A stretch of DNA of 19,203 nucleotides from Calditrichia bacterium (GTDB lineage: Bacteria; Calditrichota; Calditrichia; JAJRVZ01). Position numbers and translations under genes: made by a program. The notes under the pieces were generated by a model that did no database searches, was not told where the DNA came from, and saw nothing but the letters and a program-made list of their open reading frames with translations. The stretch spans positions 1 to 19,203 of the forward strand of contig DAOWAQ010000009.1 of NCBI GenBank assembly GCA_030634505.1. The letters are read 5' to 3'. The first letter of the stretch is position 1. Each line of letters starts with the position of its first letter. Positions 14,932 to 19,203 of the stretch are shown piece after piece.

Positions 14932-16044
14932 ATGTATCTTCAGAAACTTACCTTAAAAAACTTCCGTGTTTTTTCTGACATTGATATTACTTTTAAAAAT
15001 GGAATTAATATTATTTCAGGCCCTAATGGGCAGGGAAAAACCAGTATATTGGAATCAATATATTATTTAGCTTTAACGAGAAGTTTTAGAAGTACAAATG
15101 ATAAAAATGTAATTATGTTTAACAATGATTATTTTAGTATAAATGGCGACATCTTATTTGAAAAAAATAAGCATATGAATGCGATACTTTCATATTCGAC
15201 AAATGAAAAAAAACAATTGTATTTAAATAAAAAAAAAATTGATAAATTTTCAGCTTACGTAGGAAAAATACCATGTGTTCTTCTTACTTTGAATGATCTT
15301 AAATTAACCATGGGACTACCATCCAATAGAAGAAATTTTATGGATGTTTTGCTTTCCCAGGTTAGTCCGGTTTATTTACAGAATTTGAAATCTTATAAAA
15401 AAATAGTACAGCACAGGAACAAGCTATTAAATGAAAATTCCGACAATCATGATCAAAATCAAATGGAAGCATGGAATAAACAGTTGGTAGAATATGGTAG
15501 TTATATAGTTAATGATAGAATTAAATTCATCGGATTTATGAATAGCAATATAAATAAATACTATAATAAATTTTCCGATTTCAAAGAAGATATTAGTGTA
15601 AAATATAACCCAAGTTTTAAAATAAATAGTGATTCAGATTCAATACAAGAAATAATGAAACATTTTCAAAAGAAATTAAATAAAGTAAAGTTTGTAGAAG
15701 AGGAAAAAAGAACTACAATTATAGGACCGCACAGAGATGATCTGGACTTTTTAAAGGATAATAAATCCTTTAAAGAATATGGGTCTCAGGGTGAAAATAA
15801 AACATTGATTATCGTGCTGAAAATATTGGAATGGTTATATGTTACGAATCAAAATAAAAAGAGCCCTTTAATGTTATTAGATGATATCTTTGGCGAATTA
15901 GACAGATCCAGAATAAGTGGATTGTTAAATTTTCTCGATGGTATTGGACAATCCTTTATTACCACCACGATAAAAAACAAATTTAACGATCTATCAAATA
16001 AAAACGATATTTATTTAGAAAATTCAAGCATAGTTTATGGGTAA
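14932..16044 (+). CDS. recF: DNA replication and repair protein RecF
   Basis: RecF is an SMC/ABC-type ATPase that, with RecO and RecR, helps load RecA at gapped DNA and stalled forks. The 370-aa protein has Walker A G30-P-N-G-Q-G-K-T37 and S-F-R just after. The ABC signature S-Q-G-E is at 285-288, and Walker B L-M-L-L-D317-D-I-F-G-E-L-D at 313-324. The ATG lies one base after the dnaN stop (TGA-G-ATG), so translation is probably coupled; there is no separate Shine-Dalgarno. The 3' end overlaps the next gene by 8 nt. Confidence 0.96.
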   Translation: MYLQKLTLKNFRVFSDIDITFKNGINIISGPNGQGKTSILESIYYLALTRSFRSTNDKNVIMFNNDYFSINGDILFEKNKHMNAILSYSTNEKKQLYLNKKKIDKFSAYVGKIPCVLLTLNDLKLTMGLPSNRRNFMDVLLSQVSPVYLQNLKSYKKIVQHRNKLLNENSDNHDQNQMEAWNKQLVEYGSYIVNDRIKFIGFMNSNINKYYNKFSDFKEDISVKYNPSFKINSDSDSIQEIMKHFQKKLNKVKFVEEEKRTTIIGPHRDDLDFLKDNKSFKEYGSQGENKTLIIVLKILEWLYVTNQNKKSPLMLLDDIFGELDRSRISGLLNFLDGIGQSFITTTIKNKFNDLSNKNDIYLENSSIVYG

Positions 16045-16327
16045 AAAAGGTTTTCAAAACATACAACAAGTTTTAAACAAAGTTCTGAAAAATTATAGTT
16101 TAGAAAACCAGGTAAAAAAGGAACAGTTATTCAACAACTGGGATAAAATTATAGGTAAAGAGCTTGCAGAAAAATGTAGTCCGATAAAAATGGAAAATAA
16201 TATATTATTTTTAAAAGCGAAAAATAGTGTTTGGAGAAATGAACTTAAATTAAGACAAAATGATTTGTTGAATATAATACATGAAAATACAGGAAATAAA
16301 TTAATAATGAATATTAGGTTTATATAA
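16037..16327 (+). CDS. DUF721 family protein (DciA-like)
   Basis: A 96-aa protein with the DUF721 pattern: an N-terminal helical part (I-Q-Q-V-L-N-K-V-L-K), W-D-K-I-I-G-K-E-L-A near 49-58, then a short alpha/beta part (L-F-L-K-A-K-N-S-V-W-R-N-E-L at 67-80). In actinobacteria and others DUF721 proteins are DciA, which helps load the replicative helicase DnaB. Its place between recF and gyrB is a common location for this family and fits such a role, but the helicase-loading function here is inferred. It overlaps recF by 8 nt. I leave the symbol empty because short DUF721 proteins are not all proven DciA orthologues. Confidence 0.8.
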   Translation: MGKKGFQNIQQVLNKVLKNYSLENQVKKEQLFNNWDKIIGKELAEKCSPIKMENNILFLKAKNSVWRNELKLRQNDLLNIIHENTGNKLIMNIRFI

Positions 16328-16339
16328 TAAAGGTGTTTT

Positions 16340-18259
16340 ATGGATAATATGAAGGAAAATATGGAATATACTGCTGATAATATTCAAATTCTAAAAGGAC
16401 TTGAGGCAGTTAGAAAACGGCCAGCCATGTATATTGGAGATATCACCTCTCGTGGACTACATCACTTAGTTTATGAAATAGTTGATAACAGTATTGATGA
16501 AGCTATGGCGGGCTATGCTACAAAAATAACCGTTTCAATCGAAAAAGATGAAAGTATTATTGTAGAAGATAATGGACGTGGTATACCCGTAGATATTCAT
16601 CCGACTGAAAAAATACCTGCTGCCGAAGTTGTAATGACAATGCTGCACGCAGGGGGAAAATTTGATAAAAGTTCATACAAAGTTTCAGGAGGATTGCATG
16701 GAGTCGGCGCTTCTGTGGTAAACGCCTTATCTGAATACTGTAGTCTTGAAATTAGCCGTGATGGAAATATATACTTTCAGGAATATGAACGGGGCATTGT
16801 TAAAAATAAAATTAAAGTTATTGGAAAGTCTAAAAAAACCGGTACCATAACTAAATTTTTAGCAGATAGTAAGATATTCAGTAAAATAGAATATAACTAT
16901 GATACTTTAGCACAAAGGTTGCGTGAACTGGCTTTTTTAACAAAAAATTTGAAAATAATTCTAGAAGATAAAAGAGAAGACAAGCAAGAAGAATTTCACT
17001 ATGAAGGTGGAATAAGCGAGTTTGTAGAATATCTTGATTCCGCAAGAAAACCTCTTCATAAAAAACCAATCTATTTTGAAAAAGTTGTAGATGATGTCCC
17101 TGTAGAAATAGCGATGCAATATAATTTATCTTATACAGAGAATATATTGTCTTATTGTAATAACGTAAATACCATTGAAGGCGGAACACATCTTTCAGGC
17201 TTTAAAGCAGCATTGACCAGAACATTAAATTCTTATGCTCAAAAAAACAAGATTTTCAAAAGTAATGACAAAATTACACTTCAGGGCGAAGATGTTCGGG
17301 AAGGGTTAACAGCAATTATAAGCTTAAAGGTACCTGAACCTCAATTTGAAGGGCAAACAAAAACAAAGCTTGGAAATTCAGAACTAAAAGGTATTGTAGA
17401 GACAATTGTAAACGAAAAATTATTTGAATATCTTGATGAAACTCCCTCCACCGGAAAGATAATCATAGAAAAAAGCCTGAGCGCTGCTAGGGCCAGAGAT
17501 GCTGCACGAAAAGCAAGAGAATTAACCAGGCGTAAATCTGCCCTGGAAAGTGGTTCATTGCCTGGAAAATTAGCGGATTGCTCAATCAAAGATCCTGAAC
17601 ATTGTGAAGTATATCTGGTCGAGGGTGATTCTGCCGGCGGTTCCGCGAAACAGGGTAGAGACAGGAGGTTTCAGGCAATATTACCACTAAAGGGGAAAAT
17701 ATTAAATGTGGAAAAAGCAAGGTTTGACAAAATTCTATCTAACGATGAAATAAAAGTTATTGTCACTGCCCTGGGAACTGGAATCGGTGAGGGTGATTTT
17801 TCTGCAGAAAAATTAAGATATGGAAAAGTAATTATAATGACAGATGCTGACGTCGACGGTTCCCATATTCGGACGCTATTATTAACTTTCTTTTACAGAT
17901 ACATGAAAGAACTTATTGAATTAGGCAAAATCTATATTGCACAACCGCCGCTCTATAAAATAAAAAACAAATCGAATGAATTTTATGCCTATGATGAGGA
18001 CGAGAAAGAGAAAACTATAAAACGATTTAATGGTTCTAAAAACATATCAATCCAAAGATATAAGGGTTTGGGAGAAATGAATCCGGACCAATTGTGGAAC
18101 ACTACGATGGATCCGGAAAAAAGAACAATCCTCAGGGTTACTTTAGAAAACGCAGCAGAAGCAGACTACATATTTTCTACTCTTATGGGTGATGATGTAG
18201 AACCAAGAAGAAATTTTATCGAAGCAAATGCGAAATATGTTAAAAATTTAGATATATAA
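16340..18259 (+). CDS. gyrB: DNA gyrase subunit B
   Basis: GyrB supplies the ATPase and part of the cleavage core of gyrase, which introduces negative supercoils. The GHKL ATPase has E46-I-V-D-N50 (equivalent to E. coli E42/N46), D-N-G-R-G-I-P at 77-83, and G-G-L-H-G-V-G-A at 117-124. Q-T-K-T-K-L-G-N-S-E lies before the TOPRIM domain. TOPRIM has E428-G-D-S-A-G-G and the Mg-binding D502-A-D504-V-D506. The end Y-K-G-L-G-E-M-N-P and D-V-E-P-R-R-N-F-I is typical of GyrB rather than ParE. At 639 aa it lacks the ~170-aa insert of E. coli GyrB. AAAGG precedes the ATG. gyrA follows after 15 nt. Confidence 0.97.
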   Translation: MDNMKENMEYTADNIQILKGLEAVRKRPAMYIGDITSRGLHHLVYEIVDNSIDEAMAGYATKITVSIEKDESIIVEDNGRGIPVDIHPTEKIPAAEVVMTMLHAGGKFDKSSYKVSGGLHGVGASVVNALSEYCSLEISRDGNIYFQEYERGIVKNKIKVIGKSKKTGTITKFLADSKIFSKIEYNYDTLAQRLRELAFLTKNLKIILEDKREDKQEEFHYEGGISEFVEYLDSARKPLHKKPIYFEKVVDDVPVEIAMQYNLSYTENILSYCNNVNTIEGGTHLSGFKAALTRTLNSYAQKNKIFKSNDKITLQGEDVREGLTAIISLKVPEPQFEGQTKTKLGNSELKGIVETIVNEKLFEYLDETPSTGKIIIEKSLSAARARDAARKARELTRRKSALESGSLPGKLADCSIKDPEHCEVYLVEGDSAGGSAKQGRDRRFQAILPLKGKILNVEKARFDKILSNDEIKVIVTALGTGIGEGDFSAEKLRYGKVIIMTDADVDGSHIRTLLLTFFYRYMKELIELGKIYIAQPPLYKIKNKSNEFYAYDEDEKEKTIKRFNGSKNISIQRYKGLGEMNPDQLWNTTMDPEKRTILRVTLENAAEADYIFSTLMGDDVEPRRNFIEANAKYVKNLDI

Positions 18260-18274
18260 ACTTAAGGAACAAAA

Positions 18275-19203
18275 ATGTCAAACGGCGAAAAAATTATTCC
18301 AAAACTTATTGAAGATGAAATGAAAAGCTCGTACCTGGATTATTCCATGTCGGTGATAGTGTCTCGTGCTCTACCTGATGTCAGAGATGGTTTAAAGCCG
18401 GTTCACAGAAGAGTGCTGTATGGCATGCGTGGTTTGGGTTTGAATTATAATAGAGCCTATAAAAAAAGCGCAAGAATTGTAGGTGAAGTACTTGGTAAAT
18501 ATCATCCTCACGGAGATTTGGCAGTCTATTATGCAATGGTTAGAATGATTCAGGATTTTTCCTTAAGATATCCCCTGGTTGATGGGCAGGGAAATTTTGG
18601 TTCAATCGATGGAGATTCCCCGGCAGCAATGAGATATACGGAAGCCAGAATGGCACGAATGGGAGAAGAACTACTCAAAGATCTGGACAAAGAGACGGTT
18701 GATTTTACTCCGAATTTTGATGATACATTAAAAGAACCATCAGTGGTACCATCCCCACTACCAAATTTATTGATAAATGGTTCTTCAGGAATAGCCGTCG
18801 GTATGGCCACCAATATTCCACCTCACAATTTAAATGAAGTTATTGATAGCTTGTTTACTTTAATTGATGATCCGGAATTAGAAATAAGTGATCTGATTAA
18901 ACACATAAAAGGACCAGATTTTCCTACGGCAGGCATTATTTTTGGGTACGAGGGAATTAAAGAAGCTTATGAAACAGGAAGAGGGAAGGTTATTGTTCGG
19001 GCAAGAGCAAACATCGAAGTTGAAAGAAACGGTAGAGAAAGCATTGTAATTACGGAAATTCCCTACCAGGTTAATAAAACAAACATGATAGAAAAAATTG
19101 CCGAATTGGTACAGCAGAAAAAAATTGAAGGAATATCAGACTTAAGAGATGAATCAGATCGTGATGGTATGCGTGTGGTAATTGATTTGAAAAAAGACGC
19201 AAA
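18275..19203 (+). CDS. gyrA: DNA gyrase subunit A, N-terminal part, cut by window edge
   Basis: The ATG at 18275, preceded by AAGGA, opens a frame of 309 codons without a stop to the window end. Expected gyrase sequence follows: S-M-S-V-I-V-S-R-A-L-P-D-V-R-D-G-L-K-P-V-H-R-R (24-46), H-P-H-G-D (77-81), Q-G-N-F-G-S-I-D-G-D (105-114), and catalytic Y121 in A-A-M-R-Y-T-E. Adjacency to gyrB and the start M-S-N-G-E-K-I-I-P favour GyrA over ParC. In the quinolone-determining region, position 82 is Leu and position 86 is Tyr where most GyrA proteins have Ser/Thr and Asp/Glu. This is visible directly in the codons TTG (18518-18520) and TAT (18530-18532). Confidence 0.96.
   Translation, partial: MSNGEKIIPKLIEDEMKSSYLDYSMSVIVSRALPDVRDGLKPVHRRVLYGMRGLGLNYNRAYKKSARIVGEVLGKYHPHGDLAVYYAMVRMIQDFSLRYPLVDGQGNFGSIDGDSPAAMRYTEARMARMGEELLKDLDKETVDFTPNFDDTLKEPSVVPSPLPNLLINGSSGIAVGMATNIPPHNLNEVIDSLFTLIDDPELEISDLIKHIKGPDFPTAGIIFGYEGIKEAYETGRGKVIVRARANIEVERNGRESIVITEIPYQVNKTNMIEKIAELVQQKKIEGISDLRDESDRDGMRVVIDLKKDA

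Overview
The window is a strongly AT-rich (roughly one third G+C by eye) piece of a bacterial chromosome that appears to straddle the replication origin. Everything left of about 13.4 kb is on the minus strand and everything right of about 13.8 kb is on the plus strand. All genes therefore point away from one 403-bp AT-rich gap, as expected for bidirectional replication starting there. A Gram-negative envelope is suggested by a GmhB-type heptose phosphatase (LPS core) and a lipoprotein signal peptide at the left edge. Several genes carry good Shine-Dalgarno sequences. Overall I would guess a member or relative of the FCB superphylum (Marinimicrobia, Ignavibacteria or Calditrichota type), but this is an impression from protein style, not a demonstrated assignment.

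Leftward arm, in transcription order from the origin: rpmH (L34), rnpA (overlaps rpmH and is broken by a frameshift in a 9-T run), yidD, yidC, an intrinsic terminator, then mnmE, mnmG, rsmG and murQ. Next come two adjacent CPA2-like cation/proton antiporters, an alpha/beta-hydrolase of the Est30 carboxylesterase type, glgA (glycogen synthase), gmhB, and the N-terminal part of a secreted lipoprotein cut by the window edge. Spacing is tight from rpmH to the esterase, with several 4-nt or longer overlaps.

Rightward arm: dnaN, recF, a DUF721/DciA-like gene, gyrB, and the first ~309 codons of gyrA. This is a classic replication operon, except that dnaA is absent from its usual place between rpmH and dnaN.

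Points of interest: (1) two near-consensus parS sites, one filling the mnmE-mnmG gap and one exactly spanning the mnmG 3' end and the rsmG start codon; (2) full-length RnpA requires a -1 shift; (3) GyrA carries Leu and Tyr at the positions equivalent to E. coli Ser83 and Asp87; (4) the origin-like gap lacks consensus DnaA boxes but holds degenerate TGTTAA/TTAACA elements in a roughly inverted arrangement; (5) one of the two antiporters lacks the Asp expected at the usual ion-binding position; (6) a strong terminator hairpin sits 9 nt in front of the mnmE start codon. I see no mobile element, CRISPR array, rRNA or tRNA.
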